DNA of 64,000 nt, from positions 60,729 to 124,728 of the forward strand of contig CAZCJL010000005.1 in NCBI GenBank assembly GCA_964498785.1. The letters run 5' to 3'. The notes beneath the pieces were generated by a model. It made no database searches. It had not been told where the DNA came from and was given only the letters and a program-made list of their open reading frames with translations. The translations under genes were made by a program, and so were the position numbers. The DNA comes from Mariaggregatimicrobium sp964498785. Its GTDB lineage: Bacteria; Zhuqueibacterota; Zhuqueibacteria; Thermofontimicrobiales; Thiofontviventaceae. Positions 1 to 7,805 of this stretch are shown in pieces. Each line of letters opens with the position of its first letter. Position 1 is the stretch's first letter.

Positions 1-1
1 C

Positions 2-874
2 AAATTGAAACCAGTGGATGCACCGACAGGCGGCGTGTTCTTTGCCGGGTGCGCTGAATATCCGAAGGACGTGAAAGACAGCGTGACTCAGGCCAGCGCG
101 GCTTCGGCACGCGCCGGAATTTTATTGTCAGCAGGAAAAATTAGAATTGAAGCGATCACTTCTTATGTTGATGAAGCCAAGTGCACAAGTTGCGGAATTT
201 GCGCCCGCGTCTGTCCGTTCAATGCAATTGTGGTGGATACGAAGGCAAAGACGCCGGCAGTAGTCATCGAAGCATCGTGCAAGGGCTGCGGCACTTGCGG
301 CGCCGCCTGTCGTTTCGATGCGATAACCATGCGCCATTTCACCGATCCGCAAATGATTGCGCAAATTGATGCCATTTTAGAAGATGAGCCAATGCAGAAA
401 ATCGTGACCTTTGCCTGCAACTGGTGCTCGTACGCTGGCGCCGATCTTGCAGGATTATCACGATTGCAGTTCCCGCCCACTGCCCGACTGATCCGTACCA
501 TGTGCAGTGGTCGCGTGGATGAAGAATTTGTGCTGCACGCCTTTCGCAAGGGAGCGCCCGTGGTGCTTGTCTCCGGCTGCCATTTTGCAGACTGCCACTA
601 TATCGACGCCAACCGCCAGACCGTGAAGCGGGTCGAGAAGTTGTGGGATAAACTGGAGCGAAAGGGCATCCGTCCCGAGCGCCTGCAACTGGAATGGGTT
701 AGTGCGGCAGAAGGACAAAAATGGGCAAAGGTGATGAAAGCCGTGGAAGAAATCCGCCAGACCGTCACCGAAGAAGAAGTGAAGCACACCATGAAAGCGC
801 TGGCAGAAGACCAGAAACCCAAAAAAGCGAAACCCAGATCAAAAGAAGTGAACATCCCTGTGGCAGCAAGTTAG
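2..874 (+). CDS. HdrA-MvhD fusion, C-terminal part (5' end outside window)
   Basis: This is the 3' end of a heterodisulfide-reductase-type electron-bifurcating flavoprotein (HdrA) fused to an MvhD-type iron-sulfur subunit. The frame is open to the window edge, and the first residues (VDAPTGGVFFAGCAEYPKD) match the end of the HdrA flavin domain, so the TTG at 5 is not the real start. Two [4Fe-4S] ferredoxin motifs follow, CTSCGICARVCPF and CKGCGTCGAACRF (about residues 60-105 of the visible part). After them comes an MvhD-like domain with CNWCSYAG, a Cys in RTMCSGRVDEE and CHFADCHY, which passes electrons from a partner hydrogenase or formate dehydrogenase to HdrA. The tail is Lys-rich. HdrA family members move electrons between ferredoxin, NADH or H2 and disulfide-type acceptors. 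The partners would lie upstream of the window. Family call is firm; the physiological acceptor is unknown. Confidence 0.88.
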   Translation, partial: KLKPVDAPTGGVFFAGCAEYPKDVKDSVTQASAASARAGILLSAGKIRIEAITSYVDEAKCTSCGICARVCPFNAIVVDTKAKTPAVVIEASCKGCGTCGAACRFDAITMRHFTDPQMIAQIDAILEDEPMQKIVTFACNWCSYAGADLAGLSRLQFPPTARLIRTMCSGRVDEEFVLHAFRKGAPVVLVSGCHFADCHYIDANRQTVKRVEKLWDKLERKGIRPERLQLEWVSAAEGQKWAKVMKAVEEIRQTVTEEEVKHTMKALAEDQKPKKAKPRSKEVNIPVAAS

Positions 875-883
875 AATTGTAGT

Positions 884-918
884 GCAGAGAACGGGGATTC
901 CCGGTTCTCGTTCTCTGC
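884..918. terminator. Hairpin downstream of HdrA-MvhD
   Basis: Nine-base arms GCAGAGAAC (884-892) and GTTCTCTGC (910-918) can pair; an alternative inner pairing uses GAGAAC with GTTCTC at 904-909. It begins 10 nt after the stop codon. No clean T-run follows, so it may be a Rho-dependent or mRNA-stabilising 3' structure rather than a true intrinsic terminator. Confidence 0.35.
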
Positions 919-938
919 AAGTGGTTTTCGCTTCTTTT

Positions 939-971
939 CAATTTCCGAAGTTTTTAAAACTTCGGAAATTT
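939..971. repeat. 33-nt palindrome, class A, copy 1
   Basis: Left arm CAATTTCCGAAGTTTT (939-954), central T, right arm AAAACTTCGGAAATTT (956-971). The arms pair except at the outermost base. It is one of five class A copies in this window, all 33 nt with a single central base. It sits 65 nt after the HdrA-MvhD stop in a 585-nt spacer. Confidence 0.8.
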
Positions 972-1120
972 TCACTTGCTATCTTGTAATCCCGCCCATT
1001 CGTTTAAATTTAATAGAATAATCAACATATTATTTTCGATTGAAAATATTACTGTTCGTTATCGTATTTAAAACTGATTTGAAAATATGCAAAATATATT
1101 ACAAAATTTAAAAAAATAAT

Positions 1121-1148
1121 TTGACAATTTAAATTGTTTTTATATATT
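1121..1148 (+). promoter_or_regulatory. Candidate sigma70-type promoter
   Basis: TTGACA (1121-1126), a 16-nt AT-rich spacer and TATATT (1143-1148) form a good match to a vegetative promoter. It lies about 310 nt before the next start codon (1460), so it would give a long leader. The rest of the spacer 972-1459 is AT-rich and shows no convincing gene. Confidence 0.35.
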
Positions 1149-1459
1149 GCTATTAACTTTAATGTGCATACAAATATCTACTACAAATAAAGACGGCTTT
1201 CTTTTTCGACGGTGGTGTGAGTCTTCCTTTTCCTGAGAATTTCTGAATTAGCTTTTTTCTGGCGCTAAATTATTTTCATAATCAAAAATAAGCATATTTT
1301 TATAATTAATATTGATAATCTTAGAGAATCGAATGTTAGTATTACTTCACTTAACATTAGGTTGCTGACCGTGGTAAGTAAGTTTATTGAAAACTGTTGA
1401 CTTAAAAAATTAAAAAAATAACAATTTTTAAAAGTGCAACATTTAGAGGACAATTAATC

Positions 1460-3211
1460 ATGAAAAGAAAAAATATCCTTTTCGTAGTGGTTATCTTATT
1501 CTTCTGTCAAAAAGTTGATGCACAATTCAAACTACTGCTGAACAATACTTTTATAAGTGATGTGCAATATGATAATCAACAAAACTTGCTATGTGTGGGC
1601 GGCTTTTTTATTAATTCTGTTCCTGCGGTTGCTCAGAAATTGAGCCCAACATTTGAATATTTGTGGCCTAATGATGAATTCGGTGTATGGTTAACACATC
1701 CGTTTGAAAACGATGAAACAGGGAACAGGCTGATGCTGCAACAGAGTGATGGCAGTGTCTTTTTTTGTATTGAATATAATAAATATATGGGAGTTTTTGC
1801 GTATGGAGATTCACTGAATCCGGCGTTTGAGATTCTTTATTACTCATATCCCGTCATTCAGAAAACGAGTGCAGATGGTGATGTGTTATGGGGCGAAAAC
1901 GGGATTCAATTATCAAATCATAATATTTTATGTGATATCTCTGCGGGGATCAAATTGCTTGATTTGAGCTTTGATGCGGCAGGAAATGTGACTGTCATCT
2001 GGACATACACGTTTGCGGAAAATGCAGATAGAACGGATGAATTTAAAGGCACTTTTATGCAAAAAATTGATCCTGTTTCTGGAGAATTGTTACATGATTC
2101 AACCGGGATAGAAATCGCCGAAGAGAATGCCAATGCCGTGTATAAAGGACATTATAATAATTATTATATTGTTAAGATACCGGCAAGCACACTTATTGAA
2201 CCTGAAATTATTAACATCGATGAAAATGGAAACGAACTATGGTCCATTGATATGTCAAAAGAATTTGGAAATTTTTCACGATCAGTTTTAATTTCCAGTG
2301 TCGCTAATGTTACCAGTGACGGTGATTTATTTATGTTATATTCATCAAATCCCACATTTGGCGCCTATATTTATTCCGACGGCAATATAAAATTTAAAGA
2401 TAAAATAATTTTACCTGGATCTGTCAGAATTACACAATGGACACCGTTCATGGATTGGGGCGATGACCAGTGGATTTTATTTAGTGGAGAAAATTTATAT
2501 CATTTCAGTACTGATGGAGAGCAACTTTGGGATGCTACAGGTGTTGAAATATTTTCACCTATATCAGGAGTTGTTTTTTATGATATGGAACCAATGAGTG
2601 ACAACAATTCGATTTTACTCTTCTACAGTACAATCACGGAATCAGGTTCTTCATATCGAATACTAAAAATGCAAAAAATAATGAAAGACGGCTCATTTGC
2701 ATGGCATGAAGAAGGTATTGAGTTGATTGAAAGGGTCGGAGGGTCAGCATACATACTACAAGAAAATAATGGCGGTGCATATATTATTACGAATGCAAGT
2801 GCCGTTTACGAACCAGAGTTTCGACCACGCGGTAGCTACATTATAAGAATTGATGAAAACGGGAATATAATTACGAAAGTCCCGATTTCTAATAATTACT
2901 GCAACCATAACCCCGAGACTTTTGTATTGGTAAAAAATTATCCAAATCCATTCAGTGAAAATACTCATTTTATCATTAATAATAACAGCTTATTATCTGA
3001 CACACCGGCAATTTTTGTTATTTATAACATACTTGGAAAGGAGGTGATAAAATATGAGCTAACGAATGAAAATTTAACAAATGGAATGGAATTGAGCTGG
3101 GATGGTAAGGATCAATTTGGAAGACGGGTTAGTCCGGGCGTGTACTTTTACAGGCTAACAACTAATAATTATTCAAAAATGGTAAGCGGTAAATTGATAT
3201 TAATTAAATAA
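1460..3211 (+). CDS. Secreted protein with T9SS C-terminal sorting domain
   Basis: A 583-residue secreted protein of unknown function. An N-terminal signal peptide (about residues 1-21, ending VDAQ) is followed by a long body. The C-terminal part, from about residue 490, has the type IX secretion sorting domain: NYPNPF, then a beta-rich stretch with ELSWDGKDQFGRRVSPG, VYFYRL and the end KMVSGKLILIK. The body carries spaced D-G-x-x-x-W motifs (near residues 137, 256, 353 and 412: DGDVLW, ENGNELW, DGEQLW, DGSFAW), which suggests a propeller-like repeat fold, but no named family is recognised. It is expected to cross the outer membrane by the Por/T9SS machinery and be anchored or released at the surface. 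The next gene, also T9SS cargo, starts 12 nt downstream, so the two are probably co-transcribed. Confidence 0.82.
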   Translation: MKRKNILFVVVILFFCQKVDAQFKLLLNNTFISDVQYDNQQNLLCVGGFFINSVPAVAQKLSPTFEYLWPNDEFGVWLTHPFENDETGNRLMLQQSDGSVFFCIEYNKYMGVFAYGDSLNPAFEILYYSYPVIQKTSADGDVLWGENGIQLSNHNILCDISAGIKLLDLSFDAAGNVTVIWTYTFAENADRTDEFKGTFMQKIDPVSGELLHDSTGIEIAEENANAVYKGHYNNYYIVKIPASTLIEPEIINIDENGNELWSIDMSKEFGNFSRSVLISSVANVTSDGDLFMLYSSNPTFGAYIYSDGNIKFKDKIILPGSVRITQWTPFMDWGDDQWILFSGENLYHFSTDGEQLWDATGVEIFSPISGVVFYDMEPMSDNNSILLFYSTITESGSSYRILKMQKIMKDGSFAWHEEGIELIERVGGSAYILQENNGGAYIITNASAVYEPEFRPRGSYIIRIDENGNIITKVPISNNYCNHNPETFVLVKNYPNPFSENTHFIINNNSLLSDTPAIFVIYNILGKEVIKYELTNENLTNGMELSWDGKDQFGRRVSPGVYFYRLTTNNYSKMVSGKLILIK

Positions 3212-3223
3212 CAGGAGAATATT

Positions 3224-6200
3224 ATGAAAAAATCATTTGTTTTTTTAATGCTATCATTTATCTGCCTTTTCAGCAAATCAGCTTTCGCTGACTATTGGGA
3301 CACCGGATGGATCGAGTTTAAGCAACCCGATGGTACAATGTTTATCGGGCGGATACTGGGGGATGAATTCGAATTTCAAAACATTACAAAAGATGGATAT
3401 CCATTTGAAAAAAACCCAAAAGACAATTACTACTATTATGCACAAGATACGGTTAAATACAAGTATATTTTATCCGAGAAAAAAGTAGGTATCGATAAAG
3501 CATTAGGTATTACAAGGAATTTAAAAGTTACTATGGACCAGCGCCCGGTCGATTCTCCAACATTTAAAAATGAAAACGGCTTGAATAAAACAGCTACTAC
3601 AACATACACATTAAAAGTCATTCTGGTTGAATTTAGTGATATAGGAGGAACTGGTAGTTATGCAAAATCTGATTATGAAGATATGTTATCAGGAAGTAGT
3701 TATACGCTTGATCCAAATAGCCGAACCTGCTATGGCAGCATGGATCATTATTATGATATCATGTCAGATGGAAATATCTCAATAGATGCGACAGTACAGA
3801 ATAGCGAATCTGGTGGTTTACCCGTATGGATAACATTGCCTAACACTAAATACTATTATTATTCACATTCTTATACTGAATTTTTTGGTGACGCGGAAAC
3901 TGCTGCAAGTAGCGCTGGTATAAATACAAGTACAAGTTCAACAACTAAAATAGCGTACATTTATGCTGACGTTGCTCAAAAAGGTGGATTAAATGCAAGA
4001 AGAGTTGGAAATACATATACTGTTGCACAGATACATTATTATGGATATTTTGCGGGAATAGGACCACACTGCCATGAATTTGGTCATATTTTAGGATTCT
4101 CTGATTTATATGACGGATCACATCCTGTGTTGCATTGGTGTTTAATGGGAAATGGAAATATAAACGGAACAAATGGGAGTGATGACTGGACATGTCCTGC
4201 TCCGATAAATCCTCATTACAGGGAACAGAAGGGATGGATCAGTATATCTACCCCCTCCATTCCGAATAATGGAATAAACCTTCCATACGATGAAGACAAC
4301 CCAACTGTTTATAAGGTTACTGTAGGATCAGAAAGATATTATATTGAGAATCGTCGATATGAAGATTTTAGTCAATTTTGTCCGGGCTATGATGTAGGTG
4401 ATGGGGGGATTTTAGTATGGCATTATTATTCTTCTTCATCTATTCAATTAATAGAAGCAGATGGTTCCGGTCCTGGAGAAGGAGGTACAGAGGGATATGG
4501 GGATGTTTATCCCGGTGCCTCTGATGTCAGAAACTTGAATGATTTCACCTCACCAGCGAATAGTAACAAATGGTATGGTAGCAATTCCAATGTAATTTTA
4601 CACGATATCAGTAATCCGGCAAGTACAATGACAGCGATTTTTGGTAATAAGTGGTTTGGTGAAATCCCGGAGGACCTAACATGGGATGACGATGTTGAGG
4701 TTGCTGGTGATATTTCTGTCCCTTCAGATATTGATTTAACCATAAGTACAGGTTCAACTGTTACATTCGAAGACGGGACCGGACTTACTGTTAATGGTAC
4801 GCTACAAGCCGATGGTACCACATTTACTTCAGCAAATGTATCTCCCAGCGCCGGCGATTGGGACGGAATTTATTTGACTGATGTTAGCAGCAGTTCATCA
4901 ATTGAAGACTGCACGATCGAATATGCTTATTATGGCATCTATTGCGATAATTCCGATCCGGTGATTGATCAAAATACAATTCAGTATTGTACAAATGCCG
5001 GCATCTGGCTGGAAGACGGCAGCACACCGGATATTACCACAACGGCTGTTTCCAATTGCCTGTACGGTATTGTCGGACTTAACTCCGGCCCATATATTGA
5101 GGATAATTTAATTGAAGACAACAGCCGTTATGGAATGGTGTTTACCAACTACTGTGATCCGCTTTTTTACGATAATACAATACAAAGTAATGGCTGGGAT
5201 GGCGCTTATTTCCATTCAAATTGTGATCCGGAGTTCGGTGCAAATGACAGTAAAGATGAGGGACACAACGAAATAATTAATAATGATGGCAACGGCATTT
5301 GGGCTGATGATTACTGTACAGTTTGGGCCGGATGCGGAGATTATGCCGGTTATAATGCCATTTATGGTAGTAGCGGATATGATGTTCGGGCAGAGTCCAA
5401 TAGCAGCGTCATTGCTGAAAATAACTACTGGGGACAATACCCGGCAAGCGCTTCACAGTTTTATGAGGACGGAACTTCTACAGTTAACTATGATTTTGCA
5501 GTAGACTCTGATCCGGGGGGAGGTTCTTCTCTATCTAAAAGCACTGGTGGTAATGGATTCTTTGCAGGCTTTGATCCTGATAATGTGGATATGAACAATG
5601 TCGACGATGTATGGATGCTGGCGCTCTATTATCAAATACACGCGGAGCGGACAGAGGCTCTGGAAACTTATAAGTTTATTGTGCAGAATTTTCCCGATTC
5701 GGAAAAAGCGAAAAAGAGTATCACGAAAATATTTCATCTCAGCGAAAAGCAAAAACGAAATGATTTGAGCACATATCTGAACAATTTATCAACCAACGAA
5801 AAAATAAATAATTCATTGAAAGGGCAAGTGCTTACCGCAGCCGTTGCTAAACAGCTACGAGATGGCGATTATGACAGCGCTGAAAAAAATTGCCTGATAT
5901 TGGTTGATAATTACCCCGATTCTGACAATGAAATTTACGCGCTTTATAACCTTGTTAATGTTAATAAGAAACTCAATCACTTGGAAGGAGCTCAGCAATA
6001 TGTTGATATCCTGCAAAAAAAATATCCGGATCATATTCTAACCTGTTTTGCACAAGCTTCGCTGTTGGGTAAGGTTGATCATTCCTCAAAAAGACAGGAC
6101 AAGAATGAATCGGAAGAAAGTAACCAGTTTAGCGAAGCGGCACAGGTGGTAAAGGAATATAAATTACAAGCCGCCTATCCCAATCCGTTTAATCCCAGCA

Positions 6201-6430
6201 CGACAATATCATATAAGATTCCGGAGGATACGAATGTGGTGTTAAAAATATTCAACACCACCGGCCAGGAAATAGCGACATTGGTAAACGGCTATCAACA
6301 GGCAGGCAGTCACCAGGTTCGTTGGGACGGCAAAGATGATTTTGGTAACCACCTGCCGTCCGGAATATACTTATATCAGATTATTTCAGGAAAATTTAAG
6401 AAGACCGGCAAAATGATGCTCGTGAAGTGA
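3224..6430 (+). CDS. M6-family metalloprotease with beta-helix and T9SS sorting domain
   Basis: A 1068-residue multi-domain secreted protease. A signal peptide (about 1-22, ending SAFA) is followed by an M6 (immune inhibitor A-like) peptidase domain whose zinc motif HEFGH lies near residue 284 in HCHEFGHILGFSDLYD. Residues about 490-770 are Asp/Asn/Gly-rich repeats typical of a right-handed parallel beta-helix (for example NDGNGIWADDYCTVW). Residues about 790-945 are helical and TPR-like (EALETYKFIVQNFPDSEKA). The T9SS sorting domain occupies about 982-1068 (AAYPNPFNPSTTISYKIP to GKMMLVK). An AGGAGA Shine-Dalgarno lies just before the start. M6 peptidases degrade extracellular proteins; substrate and the role of the beta-helix are unknown. 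It is likely co-transcribed with the T9SS protein just upstream. Confidence 0.88.
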   Translation: MKKSFVFLMLSFICLFSKSAFADYWDTGWIEFKQPDGTMFIGRILGDEFEFQNITKDGYPFEKNPKDNYYYYAQDTVKYKYILSEKKVGIDKALGITRNLKVTMDQRPVDSPTFKNENGLNKTATTTYTLKVILVEFSDIGGTGSYAKSDYEDMLSGSSYTLDPNSRTCYGSMDHYYDIMSDGNISIDATVQNSESGGLPVWITLPNTKYYYYSHSYTEFFGDAETAASSAGINTSTSSTTKIAYIYADVAQKGGLNARRVGNTYTVAQIHYYGYFAGIGPHCHEFGHILGFSDLYDGSHPVLHWCLMGNGNINGTNGSDDWTCPAPINPHYREQKGWISISTPSIPNNGINLPYDEDNPTVYKVTVGSERYYIENRRYEDFSQFCPGYDVGDGGILVWHYYSSSSIQLIEADGSGPGEGGTEGYGDVYPGASDVRNLNDFTSPANSNKWYGSNSNVILHDISNPASTMTAIFGNKWFGEIPEDLTWDDDVEVAGDISVPSDIDLTISTGSTVTFEDGTGLTVNGTLQADGTTFTSANVSPSAGDWDGIYLTDVSSSSSIEDCTIEYAYYGIYCDNSDPVIDQNTIQYCTNAGIWLEDGSTPDITTTAVSNCLYGIVGLNSGPYIEDNLIEDNSRYGMVFTNYCDPLFYDNTIQSNGWDGAYFHSNCDPEFGANDSKDEGHNEIINNDGNGIWADDYCTVWAGCGDYAGYNAIYGSSGYDVRAESNSSVIAENNYWGQYPASASQFYEDGTSTVNYDFAVDSDPGGGSSLSKSTGGNGFFAGFDPDNVDMNNVDDVWMLALYYQIHAERTEALETYKFIVQNFPDSEKAKKSITKIFHLSEKQKRNDLSTYLNNLSTNEKINNSLKGQVLTAAVAKQLRDGDYDSAEKNCLILVDNYPDSDNEIYALYNLVNVNKKLNHLEGAQQYVDILQKKYPDHILTCFAQASLLGKVDHSSKRQDKNESEESNQFSEAAQVVKEYKLQAAYPNPFNPSTTISYKIPEDTNVVLKIFNTTGQEIATLVNGYQQAGSHQVRWDGKDDFGNHLPSGIYLYQIISGKFKKTGKMMLVK

Positions 6431-6542
6431 TGTTATTTCTAATCTGAATGAAAATGCAACCGAAACCCTCTCTAAGATGTAACTTATGAAAATCACAGGC
6501 CCGCCAACCTGAGCAGTGTGGGAATGTCAGCAGATTTATCAA

Positions 6543-6567
6543 GCGCCCTTTGAGAGGGTGTTTTTTT
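6543..6567 (+). terminator. Intrinsic terminator after the protease
   Basis: The hairpin CGCCCT / AGGGTG (one G-T pair) with a short TTGAG loop is followed directly by seven T residues. It lies about 110 nt after the protease stop codon. Confidence 0.65.
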
Positions 6568-6660
6568 ATACCAAAATTTTTATGTTGATTTTAATGTGCA
6601 TGTAACAACCTTTTCTTATCTTTCCTCAATTAAATTGAAGTTATTGAAATGGCCAAATGA

Positions 6661-7365
6661 ATGCGTGCGCACTCACTGAAAATAAATAAACTCCTAATAT
6701 ATTTCACTTTAATTATTTTCCTGTTGACGCTCCCCAATCTCGCCCGGTCCTCGGAAATGTATGAATACGTGAATACCACCGGCGATTCAAAGGTTCTGTT
6801 AAAATTTCAGATCGATTATCAGGACGATGGGATCGTGTATCGCTTTTTACGGCCTGACGAAACGTATATTACGCACTGTGACTCAAGCGGCGCGGTGCAG
6901 CGCTGGTATTATAAAGACATCATCCGGAACAGTGAGTACCAGGGTGTCCGGGAGGAAAATAGCATTCACCTCTCAGGTATTTTACAGGGGAAACACTTTG
7001 AAAAGCATGAGTCTGTGGATGCCGCGCCGTGGTTTGAAATTATCTGTTTGTCGCTATTTCCGTTTGTCAATTCCAACGACAGGACGATCACCTACTGGGT
7101 ATTTCGTCCGCAGGATTTAAAGCTCATCAAAATGAAGGCGACAAAGGAAGGCGCCGAAATTCTCATGATCAACGGCAGTGCGGTGGAAACGCACAAAGTA
7201 CGGCTGAACTTGACCGGATTTCTGTCCATGTTCTGGCACGGCTATTACTGGTTCCGCGCGTCCGATGGCCTGTTCCTGCGCTATGAAGGCGCGAGCGGAC
7301 CGCCAGGAACACCAATCACAGTAATCGAACCGCTGTTTAAGGTGGAGAATCATGTTTCGAAATAA
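6661..7365 (+). CDS. Exported protein of unknown function
   Basis: A 234-residue protein with a hydrophobic N-terminal segment (about residues 11-27, LLIYFTLIIFLLTLPNL) followed by ARSS, consistent with a signal peptide. The rest is beta-rich and polar (YEYVNTTGDSKVLLKFQ, GILQGKHFEKHESVDAAPW), perhaps a periplasmic or outer-membrane-associated domain similar in feel to DUF3108-like proteins; I do not recognise a family. No strong Shine-Dalgarno precedes the ATG. The stop overlaps the next gene by 14 nt, so the two are translationally coupled and probably act together in the envelope. Confidence 0.6.
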   Translation: MRAHSLKINKLLIYFTLIIFLLTLPNLARSSEMYEYVNTTGDSKVLLKFQIDYQDDGIVYRFLRPDETYITHCDSSGAVQRWYYKDIIRNSEYQGVREENSIHLSGILQGKHFEKHESVDAAPWFEIICLSLFPFVNSNDRTITYWVFRPQDLKLIKMKATKEGAEILMINGSAVETHKVRLNLTGFLSMFWHGYYWFRASDGLFLRYEGASGPPGTPITVIEPLFKVENHVSK

Positions 7366-7756
7366 GCTGATCAGATGGTGTGGAATTCTCGGCACAGGCT
7401 TAATCTGCATCGGGATATGGGCGCCGTTCACAGTAACACGGGTCCATGCCGGAACGTTTGCCCATCACTATCCGTTACAGACGTGGCTATTAACCGGGTT
7501 GGCGCTGCTGGCAGGACTTTTCGTTATCGCAAAAAAAATTTACGCCACCATCATCACCCTCGTTATTTTCATTCCCCTGGCAACCATGACATTTTCCCAT
7601 TATTATTTCGGGCATGTTCACTATCCACTGTTCAACAACTACTTATCGCCGCTCAAAGTCCCTGGCTGGTCCATCCTGGAATTGGGGCTAATGCTCATCG
7701 GCGCCGGATTGATTGGGCATAAGCTGCAACCAAAGCAGCCTGCAAAAAAGATCTAA
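7352..7756 (+). CDS. Small integral membrane protein
   Basis: A 134-residue hydrophobic protein with about four predicted membrane segments (near residues 8-25, 44-60, 62-80 and 108-124). Its start overlaps the end of the preceding exported protein. No catalytic motif is visible; two His-rich stretches (AHHYPL, HYYFGHVHYPL) flank a membrane segment. Family not recognised. The coupling to the gene upstream suggests a two-gene envelope unit. Confidence 0.6.
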   Translation: MFRNKLIRWCGILGTGLICIGIWAPFTVTRVHAGTFAHHYPLQTWLLTGLALLAGLFVIAKKIYATIITLVIFIPLATMTFSHYYFGHVHYPLFNNYLSPLKVPGWSILELGLMLIGAGLIGHKLQPKQPAKKI

Positions 7757-7805
7757 CCATTATTTCGCTTGCTTTTTTGCGCGTAATTGGTTATTTTATA
7801 ATACT

